From assembly GCA_023664345.1 (NCBI GenBank), contig JAMPFQ010000009.1, positions 62,001-126,000 on the forward strand: a stretch of 64,000 nucleotides of DNA, written 5' to 3'. This DNA comes from Lachnospiraceae bacterium. GTDB lineage: Bacteria > Bacillota > Clostridia > Lachnospirales > Lachnospiraceae. Positions within the stretch are counted from its first letter, which is position 1. The number at the start of each line of letters is the position of its first letter. The notes below the pieces were generated by a model, which did not search any database, was not told the origin of the DNA, and saw nothing but the letters and a program-made list of their open reading frames with translations. A program made the translations under genes and the position numbers. This document shows, in pieces, positions 16,990 through 25,803 of the stretch.

Positions 16990-18540
16990 ATGACACCGGA
17001 GGAATTATTTGGGAACTGGAATCGGAACATCATAAAACGGGAATGGAAAACCGCGTTTTTTTCCACATTCTGCATCGGGCTGCTGGTACATATGCCGGTG
17101 CTCTTATCGGACATTCCGAACCATGACGGGCTTGCCAGCATGTATTTTGACCAGAATATGATCACATCCGGCAGATGGTTCCTCATGGTGGCTTGCGGAT
17201 TTTCCTCTTTTTTCACTGTTCCCTGGCTGATCGGTGTGCTGGGGTTGTTCTTCCTTTCCCTGGCGGCGGCGGCATTGGTGGAATTTTTGGAGATCCGCAG
17301 GACATGGGCGGTGGCGCTGACAGGAGGGCTTCTGGTCTCTTTCCCGGCGCTTGCGTCCACTTTCGCCTATGTGTTCACCATGGACGGATATATGCTGGCG
17401 CTGCTTCTGGCGGTACTGGCGGCATTGTTCACAAAAAAATACAGCAAGGGATTTCTGGCAGGAGGAGTCTGCCTGGCTTTCAGCATGGGGATCTATCAGG
17501 CATACCTGCCTTTCGCCATGATCCTTTCGGTGTACGGTATCCTGATGCTGGCCGCGGGGGAAGAAAGCATCAGGGAAAAAACGGGAAAAGCCGCCCGTTA
17601 TCTGTATATGGGAGCCATAGGTGCAGCGCTTTATTATCTGATCCTGCAGATTCTGTTAAAGATACAGGGAAAGGAACTGGCTTCCTACCAGGGGATTGAT
17701 GATATGGCTTCCGGCAGGATGGCAGGCGGCCTGTTTGCGGTCATAAAAAATATGTATCATGATTTTGCCGCCTTTTCCCTGAAAGGAAATGTAATCTTCC
17801 AGAGCATCCCATCGGCGGGTGCCTGCCTGTTGCTGCTGCTGGCGGCGCTGGGGGTGTGCTTTTACCGGATACGCAGCAGAAAGGGGTGGAAAAATCCGTT
17901 CTTTTTCGTTATAATAACATTTGTATTGGTGATCTTTCCCATGATCGCCAATGTGATACTGCTTATTTCGCCCGATGTGACCTATCATCTGCTGATGAGA
18001 TATCAGTGGGTATTGTTTCTGATCGGGCTGTTGGCGCTTGCGGGAAGAGACCATGGGGAGGCGAAAGTTCCCGCGTGGGCGGAGTGGGCGGCGCTGTGCG
18101 CGGCTTTTGTGCTTGTGTTCCATTACGCGGTGGCGGACAATATCGCCTACTCCAATCTGGAGAAGCGCTATGAGAAGACATATGCCTATTGTGTGCGCCT
18201 GCTGGATAGGATCGAACAGACGGACGGGTATTATCCCGGGATTCCCATTGCCATGATAGGGTATGTCAGTGACGAGCAATATCCCAATACGGATATTTCC
18301 CTGCGGGTGACTTCCAATATGATAGGCTTAAACGGCGACAGCCTGCTGTACACAGCCGATAATTACCGGGAATTTATCAGGCATTACCTGGGAGCGACTC
18401 TGAACATACAGCCCCCGGAGGCTATGGCGGAGATGTATTATTCGGAGGAATACGAGGCCATGGACAGTTTCCCCGGCGAAGATTCCATCCGCATCATCGA
18501 CGGCATCATGTATATCAAGACGGAGAACAAGGAACGGTAA
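16990..18540 (+). CDS. GtrII-like multi-pass membrane glucosyltransferase
   Basis: A 516-residue protein with about ten hydrophobic helices and a C-terminal extracellular part of about 120 residues. The first outer loop has IPNHDGLASMYFDQ followed by SGRW, comparable to the acidic motif and GRW in the 5417 protein and in GtrII-type O-antigen glucosyltransferases. The following gene is a GtrB-like donor synthase, which is the classical gene pairing for outer-face glucosylation. A leader hairpin and AGGAG precede the ATG. The GtrA flippase that completes this system in enteric bacteria is not seen in the window. The acceptor is presumably the exported polysaccharide or wall polymer. Confidence 0.8.
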   Translation: MTPEELFGNWNRNIIKREWKTAFFSTFCIGLLVHMPVLLSDIPNHDGLASMYFDQNMITSGRWFLMVACGFSSFFTVPWLIGVLGLFFLSLAAAALVEFLEIRRTWAVALTGGLLVSFPALASTFAYVFTMDGYMLALLLAVLAALFTKKYSKGFLAGGVCLAFSMGIYQAYLPFAMILSVYGILMLAAGEESIREKTGKAARYLYMGAIGAALYYLILQILLKIQGKELASYQGIDDMASGRMAGGLFAVIKNMYHDFAAFSLKGNVIFQSIPSAGACLLLLLAALGVCFYRIRSRKGWKNPFFFVIITFVLVIFPMIANVILLISPDVTYHLLMRYQWVLFLIGLLALAGRDHGEAKVPAWAEWAALCAAFVLVFHYAVADNIAYSNLEKRYEKTYAYCVRLLDRIEQTDGYYPGIPIAMIGYVSDEQYPNTDISLRVTSNMIGLNGDSLLYTADNYREFIRHYLGATLNIQPPEAMAEMYYSEEYEAMDSFPGEDSIRIIDGIMYIKTENKER

Positions 18541-18582
18541 CGGGGGACAGAACAGGGGCACTGAAGTGCAGAAACCGGAACA

Positions 18583-18602
18583 AATTGCCGTAAACGGCAA
18601 TT
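18583..18602 (+). promoter_or_regulatory. Leader hairpin AATTGCCG/CGGCAATT, copy 1
   Basis: AATTGCCG (18583-18590) pairs perfectly with CGGCAATT (18595-18602) around TAAA. It ends 15 bases before the GTG start at 18618. The same arms with another loop precede rmlC (35738-35757), and the upstream 40 bases are also alike. Confidence 0.6.
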
Positions 18603-18617
18603 GAATGGAGGAACAAC

Positions 18618-19574
18618 GTGGCGTTATTATCTATAGTTTTGCCGGCTTATAATGAGGAACAGAATATTGCCAACACGGCGAAAGTCCTGTCGGGACTGCT
18701 GTCGGAAAAGGGGATCGATTATGAACTGGTGTTCATCAGCGACGGTTCCAAAGACGGCACTTATGATGAGATCCTGAAAGCCGCCGCCGCCGACCCCCGG
18801 ATCAGGGGAGCGGAGTTCAGCCGCAATTTTGGAAAGGAAGCCGGTATTTTCGCGGGACTGGAACTGACCACCGGGGACGCGGTGATCGTGATGGACTGTG
18901 ACCTGCAGCATCCTCCGGAAGTGATCCCGCAGATGTGGAAGCTGTGGCAGGAGGGAGCGGAGGTGGTGGAGGGCATCAAGACCAGCCGGGGGAAAGAGAG
19001 CCTGTTCCATAAACTGTCCGCGGGTCTTTTTTATAAGGTCATGAGCGGGCTGATCAAGATGGATATGGATTCTTCTTCCGACTATAAGCTGCTTGACAGG
19101 AAAGTGGTGAACGTACTGCTGGAACTGCCGGAGCGCAATACCTTTTTCCGCGCCCTGACTTTCTGGGCGGGATTCCGGACGGAGACCATCCGATATGAGG
19201 TGCAGGAAAGGCAGTACGGGGAGAGCAAGTGGTCATTCTGGAGCCTGATGAAGTACGCGGTCACAAACGCCACTTCTTTCAGCACGCTGCCGCTGCAGAT
19301 GGTCACGGTCGTGGGCATGGTGTTCATACTGTTCAGCATAGCGCTGGCGGTACAGACTCTGGTCAAGTTCCTGATGGGAACGGCGGTGGAGGGATTTACC
19401 ACGGTGATCCTCCTGCTCCTGATCATAGGAGGCCTGCTGATGCTGAGCATGGGAGTCATCGGCCATTATATCGCCAGGATCTATGAGGAAGTGAAAGGAC
19501 GGCCCAAATATATCATCAGCAGAGTAACGGATAACGTGCGCGGCTCGGTGACAGGAGCCTGGAAAAAAGATTGA
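18618..19574 (+). CDS. GtrB-like polyprenyl-phosphate glycosyltransferase (GT2)
   Basis: A 318-residue protein beginning with a GT2 domain: IVLPAYNEEQNI, FISDGSKDG and VMDCDLQHPPEVI (DXD site near residue 93), followed by two membrane helices near residues 230-300. This is the standard layout of GtrB and DPM1-type enzymes that make polyprenyl-phosphate glucose or a similar donor. Start is GTG at 18618, six bases after GGAGGAA. It lies next to the GtrII-like gene at 16990 and likely supplies its donor. It is a paralogue of the protein at 1004 but not a close copy. Confidence 0.88.
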   Translation: MALLSIVLPAYNEEQNIANTAKVLSGLLSEKGIDYELVFISDGSKDGTYDEILKAAAADPRIRGAEFSRNFGKEAGIFAGLELTTGDAVIVMDCDLQHPPEVIPQMWKLWQEGAEVVEGIKTSRGKESLFHKLSAGLFYKVMSGLIKMDMDSSSDYKLLDRKVVNVLLELPERNTFFRALTFWAGFRTETIRYEVQERQYGESKWSFWSLMKYAVTNATSFSTLPLQMVTVVGMVFILFSIALAVQTLVKFLMGTAVEGFTTVILLLLIIGGLLMLSMGVIGHYIARIYEEVKGRPKYIISRVTDNVRGSVTGAWKKD

Positions 19575-19606
19575 GATCGCAAGATCGGAAAGGTCAGGTA
19601 GGAACC

Positions 19607-20734
19607 ATGATAAATTTTAATGTGCCGCCCTATGTGGAAAAAGCGGCGGATTACATCCAGGAGTGTGTAAAAAATCAGAAGATATGCGGTGACGGCATTT
19701 ATACCCACAAGTGCAGCCAGTGGATCGAGGAGAGGACGGGAACCGCCAAGTGCCTGCTCACCACCTCCTGCACCCATGCCACGGAACTGGCGGCGCTGCT
19801 TGCAAAGATCCAGCCCGGGGATGAGGTGATCATGCCCGCCTATACCTTTGTCTCCACGGCGGACGCTTTCGTGCTCCGGGGCGCGACTCCCGTGTTCGTG
19901 GACATCCGTCCGGATACCATGAACATCGACGAGAAGCTGATCGAGGATGCCGTTACGGAAAAGACCCGCGCCATCGTGCCTGTCCATTACGCCGGGGTTG
20001 CCTGTGAGATGGACACTATCATGGATATCGCCCGGCGTCGTCACTTGGTGGTGATCGAGGACGCGGCCCAGGGCATTATGTCCTCCTATAAGGGACAGGC
20101 TCTGGGTACCATCGGGGATTTCGGCTGCTTCAGCTTTCATGAGACGAAGAACTACAGCATGGGTGAGGGCGGTGCACTGCTGATCCGGGATGAAAAGGAT
20201 GTGGAGGCGGCGGAGATCATCCGTGAGAAAGGAACCAACCGCAGCAAATATTTCCGGGGACAGATCGATAAGTACACCTGGGTCAATTATGGCTCCTCCT
20301 ATCTGCCCAGCGATATGAACGCGGCCTATCTCTATGCCCAGCTGGAGATAGCGGATCAGATCAATGAGGCGCGTCTTGCGCTCTGGAACCGTTATCGGGA
20401 GAACCTGACGCCCCTGGCGGAGGCGGGGAAGATCGAACTGCCCACGGTGCCGGAGGGCTGCGTGCACAATGCCCACATGTTCTATATCAAAGCCGCAGGT
20501 CTGGAGGAGAGGACGGCGTTCCTGGCTTATATGAAAGAAAACGGGATTCTCTCAGTGTTCCATTACATCCCCCTGCATACGGCGCCTGCGGGACAGAAGT
20601 TCGGGAGGTTCCACGGGGAGGACAGATATACCACCAGGGAGAGCGAACGCCTGGCCCGCCTGCCCATGTATTACGGACTGACACTGGAGCAGGTGGATGA
20701 GATTTGCGACAGGGTAAAGAAGTTTTATCTGTGA
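19607..20734 (+). CDS. wecE: dTDP-4-amino-4,6-dideoxygalactose transaminase
   Basis: A 375-residue protein that matches E. coli WecE/RffA over its whole length from memory: INFNVPP start, CGDGIYTHKC, a TTSCTHATELAALL segment, IEDAAQG with the PLP-ring Asp at about 152, and FSFHETKNY with the PLP lysine at about 181. It transfers an amino group from glutamate to dTDP-4-keto-6-deoxy-D-glucose, the product of RmlB, so it competes with RmlC for this intermediate. The ATG at 19607 aligns with the family start, whereas the in-frame codon at 19571 overlaps the previous gene. The usual acetyltransferase partner (WecD) is not adjacent; the GNAT gene at 400 could serve. Confidence 0.92.
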   Translation: MINFNVPPYVEKAADYIQECVKNQKICGDGIYTHKCSQWIEERTGTAKCLLTTSCTHATELAALLAKIQPGDEVIMPAYTFVSTADAFVLRGATPVFVDIRPDTMNIDEKLIEDAVTEKTRAIVPVHYAGVACEMDTIMDIARRRHLVVIEDAAQGIMSSYKGQALGTIGDFGCFSFHETKNYSMGEGGALLIRDEKDVEAAEIIREKGTNRSKYFRGQIDKYTWVNYGSSYLPSDMNAAYLYAQLEIADQINEARLALWNRYRENLTPLAEAGKIELPTVPEGCVHNAHMFYIKAAGLEERTAFLAYMKENGILSVFHYIPLHTAPAGQKFGRFHGEDRYTTRESERLARLPMYYGLTLEQVDEICDRVKKFYL

Positions 20735-20752
20735 TCGATCAGCATTTGGAAA

Positions 20753-22216
20753 GTGAGACCGGTGAAAAGTAGAGTAAGCGTACCAAAAGTGACAGCACAT
20801 ATTTCCGCCGTATTAAAGGGTGTTCTGTTTACAGGCGTCAGCATCCAGATCGTGCTGGGGATGGTCTGGATGTGCCGTAATCTTTCCCATGTGCCGCAGT
20901 TTGAGGAAAGCCTCTTTTGCATACAGGCCAGCCGAACGCTGCGCTGTGACGAACGTACAGGGATATTGTATCCTCTTTTTCTGTGGATGGTGAGGCGGAA
21001 TCCTTATGTGGCATACGCGGCACAGCTGGCAGTGGCTTATGCCGCGGCGTGGCGGTTTTTGCGTGTTTTCCGGCGTGGGAAAAAGTGGAAAACAATCTGG
21101 GGCAGCCTTGCGCTTATGACCATGCCCCTTGTGATGCAGTGCCATCTGGCCATCCTGCCCTGTTCTTTCGCGGCTTCCCTGCTGCTGCTGGAACTGGCCC
21201 TGTTGGCGGAAGCTGTGAAAAACCCGGAAAAACGTACCCTGAGAGGGGCGGCAAAATTGTGTCTTTGCTGGCTGGCGCTGGCGCTGCTCCTCCCGGAATA
21301 CCTGTATCTGGGAGCGGTGGGCGTGGTACTGTTTTGGGGTTGCTTCTTCCGTCAATGGAGGGGGAACAGAAAGGCAGCATGTTATGGGCTGCTGCTGGCA
21401 GCCGCTTTTGCAGGCATGATCCTGGGGATCAACAGCCTGACCCGGACGGAAGAAGCGTATGGGAGAGTGCGAAAAACGCCTCTGATGACCCTGACACAGC
21501 GGATCACCTGGTCCAGCGTCCTGAAAGAATACGGTGTGTGGGCCGAACAGATCGGCGATTCCGTGGGCGAGGAAATGATCTGGCAGACCGCGCTGTACGC
21601 GGACGAGATGGATCGTGCCTTTTTCCCCGCCATGGAACAGGCGGTGGCAGATCAGGCCATAACCCGGCAGCAGGCGAAGGAAATCTATATCGCACTGATA
21701 GAGACCACATGGAGACGGCACAGGTCACTGGTGGTGAAAGAGATCATATGGGATATGCTGGCCTATGGAGCGTCCCCTGTGCTTTTACAGCATTTTCTGT
21801 CGGGAAACGGTTATGATACCTACAGCGGCAGGAATTATGATCTGTTCCTGGAACATACGCCCGGACTGTCCAAACGATATATGGATTACGGATGCTGGTG
21901 GTTCGCCGTCGCCGCGGCATTGACGGCGGTACTGCAGATCCTGCAGCCGTCAGGCAGCGGCATCACGGAAAAGAGGGCAGCCGCCAAGGTCGCGCTGTGC
22001 TGCCTGACCATGGCCGGGATCATGGCGCTCTGGTATACCATGAGCGGCGCAGGCATGCAGGATTATAAAAATACGGCGCTGATCGGTCAGCTGTGGACGG
22101 CCTGGACGGTACTGCTGCTCGGACGGGAAACGGTGATAAAGCCGCGTCCGGCAGAGAAAGCAAAAAAGGAGATATGGGGTGAGAGGTCAGAACGGATCCG
22201 GAAACCAACTGCATAA
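20753..22216 (+). CDS. Multi-pass membrane protein, GT-C-like, function unknown
   Basis: A 487-residue protein with about ten hydrophobic helices and a long extracellular loop (about residues 240-350) rich in charged residues. An acidic FEESLFCIQ segment is in the first outer loop. The start is GTG at 20753, 18 bases after wecE, and a second in-frame GTG lies at 20762. The C-terminus is basic and its last 38 bases overlap the next gene. The architecture fits the other sugar-transferring membrane proteins of the locus, but no family is recognised. Confidence 0.7.
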   Translation: MRPVKSRVSVPKVTAHISAVLKGVLFTGVSIQIVLGMVWMCRNLSHVPQFEESLFCIQASRTLRCDERTGILYPLFLWMVRRNPYVAYAAQLAVAYAAAWRFLRVFRRGKKWKTIWGSLALMTMPLVMQCHLAILPCSFAASLLLLELALLAEAVKNPEKRTLRGAAKLCLCWLALALLLPEYLYLGAVGVVLFWGCFFRQWRGNRKAACYGLLLAAAFAGMILGINSLTRTEEAYGRVRKTPLMTLTQRITWSSVLKEYGVWAEQIGDSVGEEMIWQTALYADEMDRAFFPAMEQAVADQAITRQQAKEIYIALIETTWRRHRSLVVKEIIWDMLAYGASPVLLQHFLSGNGYDTYSGRNYDLFLEHTPGLSKRYMDYGCWWFAVAAALTAVLQILQPSGSGITEKRAAAKVALCCLTMAGIMALWYTMSGAGMQDYKNTALIGQLWTAWTVLLLGRETVIKPRPAEKAKKEIWGERSERIRKPTA

Positions 22217-23939
22217 GATATGGTTTTTCTCCGGACTGGCCGCCGTGGCGGTGATGGCTGTCCCGTATCTGCTTCTGGGGGAAGATGCCATCTTCAACTA
22301 TCATGACCAGCTGGACGGGGAACTGATCGCCTATATCCTGCAGGCAAAGCATCTGTTTGAGGGAGACATTTTGCCGGAATTTATGGGAGGCATGTCAAAA
22401 ACAGCGCTTACTATGCCTGCGCCGGGCTTTGTGCTCCTGTTCCTTACGGGGCATTATCTGGCGGCGCTGCTGTCCATGCAGATGATCGGAAGCTTCACAG
22501 GGTATCTGGGGATGTATCTGCTGGCCAGGGAATCCGGTGTGCGGGAGGGGATCGCCATGGCAGCGGCGGTCTTGTTCGCGTATCTTCCTTTCCTGCCTGT
22601 ATACGGATTGTCCCAATATGGGATCCCGCTGTTGTTCTGGTGCGTCCTTCAGCTGAGAAAGAAGCGGCATATGGCGGCTTCTTATCTGTATATAGCATGT
22701 TACGCGCTGACTTCCTCCCTGGTCCTGGTGGGCTTCGGCCTGCTGGGGATGGGCCTGGTCTGGCTGCTCTGGCTTTTCCGAAAGCAGCGGGAGAGAGCGC
22801 TTTCCTTTTTGGGGGCGTGGCTGCTGCTTTTGGGGATCTATCTTGTGGAGAATGGCTGCCTTCTGGGGGAACTGCTGGGAATGGGAGACGCGCCGGTATC
22901 CCATAAATCGGAATATGTCCTGGGGGCGTCGCCTTTTTTCCGGACATTGTGGCAGAACCTTACAAGAGGCGGACAGCACAGCGAGGACTGTCATATTTTT
23001 CTGCTGGCGGTCACGCTGGCTGCTCTGGCGGCGGGATCTGCCCTGCGGGAGGAGCGTGTGAGGCGGCTCCAGCGGGCGATAGGAGCCTGTCTGCTTTGGA
23101 ATCTGTTCTTTGCCCTTGTGGCAGCGTTATGGGACAGCGGGGCAGGAGTGGCGCTGAGAAGCCATCTGGCGGCGCTTGGAGCTTTTCAGGCGGACAGGCT
23201 GCTGTGGATTGCTCCCACGTTCTGGTATCTGGCTTTTGCCTGCGGAGCCATGATCTGTCTGGAGCTTCTGCTGTGCCCAAAGCTCAAAGCGGCGGGGATC
23301 TTGATGAGCGCAGCCTGTGTCTGTGCCGCCGCAGCCACGGGGACGCAGATCCTTTTGGCGGGCGATGTCAAGTCCAATATCCAGAAACTGCGGGATCCTG
23401 ATTATGGCCTGCTGAGTTTTCGGGATTATTACGCGATCGGCGTCATGGAACAGGCGGAAGCGTTCCTGCGGCAGGCGGAGGGGCTGGAACAGTCGGACTA
23501 CAGGGTCGTCAGCCTGGGGATAGACCCGGCTGCGGCGCTGTACCATGGATTCTACTGCCTGGATGGTTATTCCAACAATTATCCGGTGGATCATAAACAT
23601 GCTTTCCGGCGGATCCTGGCGCCGGAACTGGAGCGCAGTGAGTATCTGAGGGGCTATTTTGATGATTGGGGGAACAGGTGCTATTTGTTCAGCTCGGAGA
23701 GCCCCGGTTATTATACCATAGAAAAGGGCGGCTTTTATTTTCAGGATTACCGTCTGGATGCGGGTGCACTGAAAGAGTTGGGCGGCGATTATCTGCTGTC
23801 CGCCGCATATATAGCCAACGGAGAGGCGCAGGGGCTGGTCCTGATGAACGAGACTCCCCTGGAGACGGAGGACAGTTATTATCGGCTCTATCTCTACAGG
23901 GTGGCTCCGGAACTCACAGGCAGCATGACTGGATATTGA
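22179..23939 (+). CDS. Multi-pass membrane protein, paralogue of the 8829 product
   Basis: A 586-residue protein with about ten hydrophobic helices and an extracellular C-terminal domain. HDQLDGELIAYIL near residue 43 and HGFYCLDGYSNNYPVDHKH near residue 450 match the protein at 8829. Start is GTG at 22179, six bases after AAGGAG, inside the end of the preceding gene, so the two are coupled. The acidic HDQLD loop may be catalytic as in GT-C enzymes. The pair may add two different sugars to the same glycan. Confidence 0.75.
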   Translation: MRGQNGSGNQLHKIWFFSGLAAVAVMAVPYLLLGEDAIFNYHDQLDGELIAYILQAKHLFEGDILPEFMGGMSKTALTMPAPGFVLLFLTGHYLAALLSMQMIGSFTGYLGMYLLARESGVREGIAMAAAVLFAYLPFLPVYGLSQYGIPLLFWCVLQLRKKRHMAASYLYIACYALTSSLVLVGFGLLGMGLVWLLWLFRKQRERALSFLGAWLLLLGIYLVENGCLLGELLGMGDAPVSHKSEYVLGASPFFRTLWQNLTRGGQHSEDCHIFLLAVTLAALAAGSALREERVRRLQRAIGACLLWNLFFALVAALWDSGAGVALRSHLAALGAFQADRLLWIAPTFWYLAFACGAMICLELLLCPKLKAAGILMSAACVCAAAATGTQILLAGDVKSNIQKLRDPDYGLLSFRDYYAIGVMEQAEAFLRQAEGLEQSDYRVVSLGIDPAAALYHGFYCLDGYSNNYPVDHKHAFRRILAPELERSEYLRGYFDDWGNRCYLFSSESPGYYTIEKGGFYFQDYRLDAGALKELGGDYLLSAAYIANGEAQGLVLMNETPLETEDSYYRLYLYRVAPELTGSMTGY

Positions 23940-23945
23940 TCGGTA

Positions 23946-23963
23946 TGCGTGCCGATGCACGCA
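23946..23963 (+). promoter_or_regulatory. Leader hairpin before the GT39-like gene
   Basis: TGCGTGC (23946-23952) pairs with GCACGCA (23957-23963) around CGAT. It fills the short gap between two genes and ends 13 bases before the ATG at 23977. Confidence 0.5.
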
Positions 23964-23976
23964 ATGGGGCGTAAAA

Positions 23977-25803
23977 ATGAAAAAGAAGATCAAAGAGAAT
24001 GCATATGAGATCATAGTGGCGCTGACCTGCGTGGCAGTATTCTGCTTCTTTGTGTCATGCAAACAGGGCTATCACATGGATGAACTGTTAAGCTTCGAAC
24101 TGGCCAACGCGGAATTTAATCCCTGGATCGTGCCCACGCAGCCGGAGGGGCGGCTGGCCAGATTCGTGCACAATGAGATAGATGGAGAGACCTTTGGCGA
24201 GACGATGGGCAATCTGGCGGAGACGGTAAAAGATGTGCTGGAAAACCGTGGGAACAGTAAGCTTTTGACTTATACTGCAGATGTCTATGAGGAACCGGTG
24301 TGGATCACCTCGGAGCAGTTTCAGGATTATATCACGGTTGGGCCGGAGGATGCCTTTAACTATCTGTCTGTCTATTTTAATGTAAAGGACGACAATCATC
24401 CGCCCCTGCATTTCATGCTCCTGCACACGGTATCTTCCCTGTTTCAGGGCAGGATATCCCCATGGATGGGCTGTGCGATCAATATCGCGGCGGTCCTGTG
24501 GGTCATGGCGCTGCTGTACAGGATATGCCGCATGGCGGCGCCGGGGCTTGGCCTGGAGAAAGAGGGGCGCAGGCTGGGGCTGATGACGGCGCTCTTTTAC
24601 GGACTGTCCACGGGGGCGCTGGTAACGGTGCTGCTGATCCGTATGTATGGGGTGCTGACGCTGTGGTGCGTGCTTTCCTTTTACCTGATATTGAAAAAAT
24701 GGCAGGACGCCTCTTTCGACAGAAAGAACGGGCGGCTGATCCTGGTCACAATGCTGGGGTTCTGGACACAGTACTATTTTCTGTTTTACTGCCTGCTGCT
24801 GGCGGCTGTGGCCAGCGTGTACCTGGGAAAGTCCGGGCGCAGGCGGGAACTGTTTTGCTTTGTGCGCTCCATGGTGGCGGCGGCTCTGGTGGGGCTGCTG
24901 GCGTTTCCCTTTGCCATCGGGGATGTGTTTTCCAGCGGCAGGGGAGTGGAGGCGCTGGGGAATCTGTCCCAGGGGCTGTCGGGATACGGCACGCGCCTGT
25001 TGGCTTTTGGCAGGATCCTGCTGGACAGGGGGATCGGCTATTACTCGCTCTGTCTGGTGATCCTGTTGGCAGCGGTCCTGTGGGCGGGCGCAAGAAGCCG
25101 TAGAAAAGACAGGGCGCTGCAAAACGGCGCAGGCAGTAACAGGCAGGCGGCCAGCGTGAGGAAAGCCGGCCGGGCGGGAGAAACAGAACTGACGAAACGC
25201 GCATTCTGGTGGATGCTCCTATTGCCTCCGGCGGGTTATTTCCTGTTGGCGGCCAGGATGTCTCCTTATCTGGTGGATCGCTACATCATGCCTCTTTTTC
25301 CCTTTGCGGCGCTGATATTGATGTTTGCGATATTTAAATTCCTCGGAAAGATCTATGAGATTTACCCCAAAAAGCTGACCAGGAAGCTGACGATCACCGT
25401 CTGCGAGATATTGATCGTCTTTCAGGTATATTATCTGGCGCGTTATGACGGAAGCTATCTCTATCAAGGATACGATCTGCAGAGAAGATGCACCGGGGCA
25501 TATGCGGAACATCCCTGCATCTGTGTCTATGACGGGGTAGGTTATTACGAAAATCTGCTGGAGTTTACCCGGTATGACAGAACGCTGCTCTTGACGCTGG
25601 ACGAACTGGAAAACAGGACGGACAGGGAAAGCATTGCGGAATTGGACGAGGTGGTGCTGCTGGTCAAAGGGGGAGTGGACGTAAGGGAAGTCTTAAGTAT
25701 CCTTGGGGAAGAATATGGTTTTTATGGGGGAGAGATGATGATGCGCGACCCCGGCGTTTATGGGGATGAGATCCTGGTGATGAGAAAGGATGTAGGAGAG
25801 TGA
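23977..25803 (+). CDS. GT39-like (PMT/ArnT-type) membrane glycosyltransferase
   Basis: A 608-residue protein with one early membrane helix, a long first extracellular loop and about ten more helices. Two features of the GT39 group are seen: YHMDELLSFE just after the first helix (residues 32-41), with the Asp-Glu pair expected to be catalytic, and DNHPPLHFML near residue 140, a typical second loop motif. Such enzymes take a sugar from a polyprenyl-phosphate donor and attach it to protein, lipid or polysaccharide outside the membrane. A cytoplasmic basic stretch lies near residues 370-410. Its stop overlaps the start of the next gene. Sugar and acceptor are unknown. Confidence 0.8.
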   Translation: MKKKIKENAYEIIVALTCVAVFCFFVSCKQGYHMDELLSFELANAEFNPWIVPTQPEGRLARFVHNEIDGETFGETMGNLAETVKDVLENRGNSKLLTYTADVYEEPVWITSEQFQDYITVGPEDAFNYLSVYFNVKDDNHPPLHFMLLHTVSSLFQGRISPWMGCAINIAAVLWVMALLYRICRMAAPGLGLEKEGRRLGLMTALFYGLSTGALVTVLLIRMYGVLTLWCVLSFYLILKKWQDASFDRKNGRLILVTMLGFWTQYYFLFYCLLLAAVASVYLGKSGRRRELFCFVRSMVAAALVGLLAFPFAIGDVFSSGRGVEALGNLSQGLSGYGTRLLAFGRILLDRGIGYYSLCLVILLAAVLWAGARSRRKDRALQNGAGSNRQAASVRKAGRAGETELTKRAFWWMLLLPPAGYFLLAARMSPYLVDRYIMPLFPFAALILMFAIFKFLGKIYEIYPKKLTRKLTITVCEILIVFQVYYLARYDGSYLYQGYDLQRRCTGAYAEHPCICVYDGVGYYENLLEFTRYDRTLLLTLDELENRTDRESIAELDEVVLLVKGGVDVREVLSILGEEYGFYGGEMMMRDPGVYGDEILVMRKDVGE

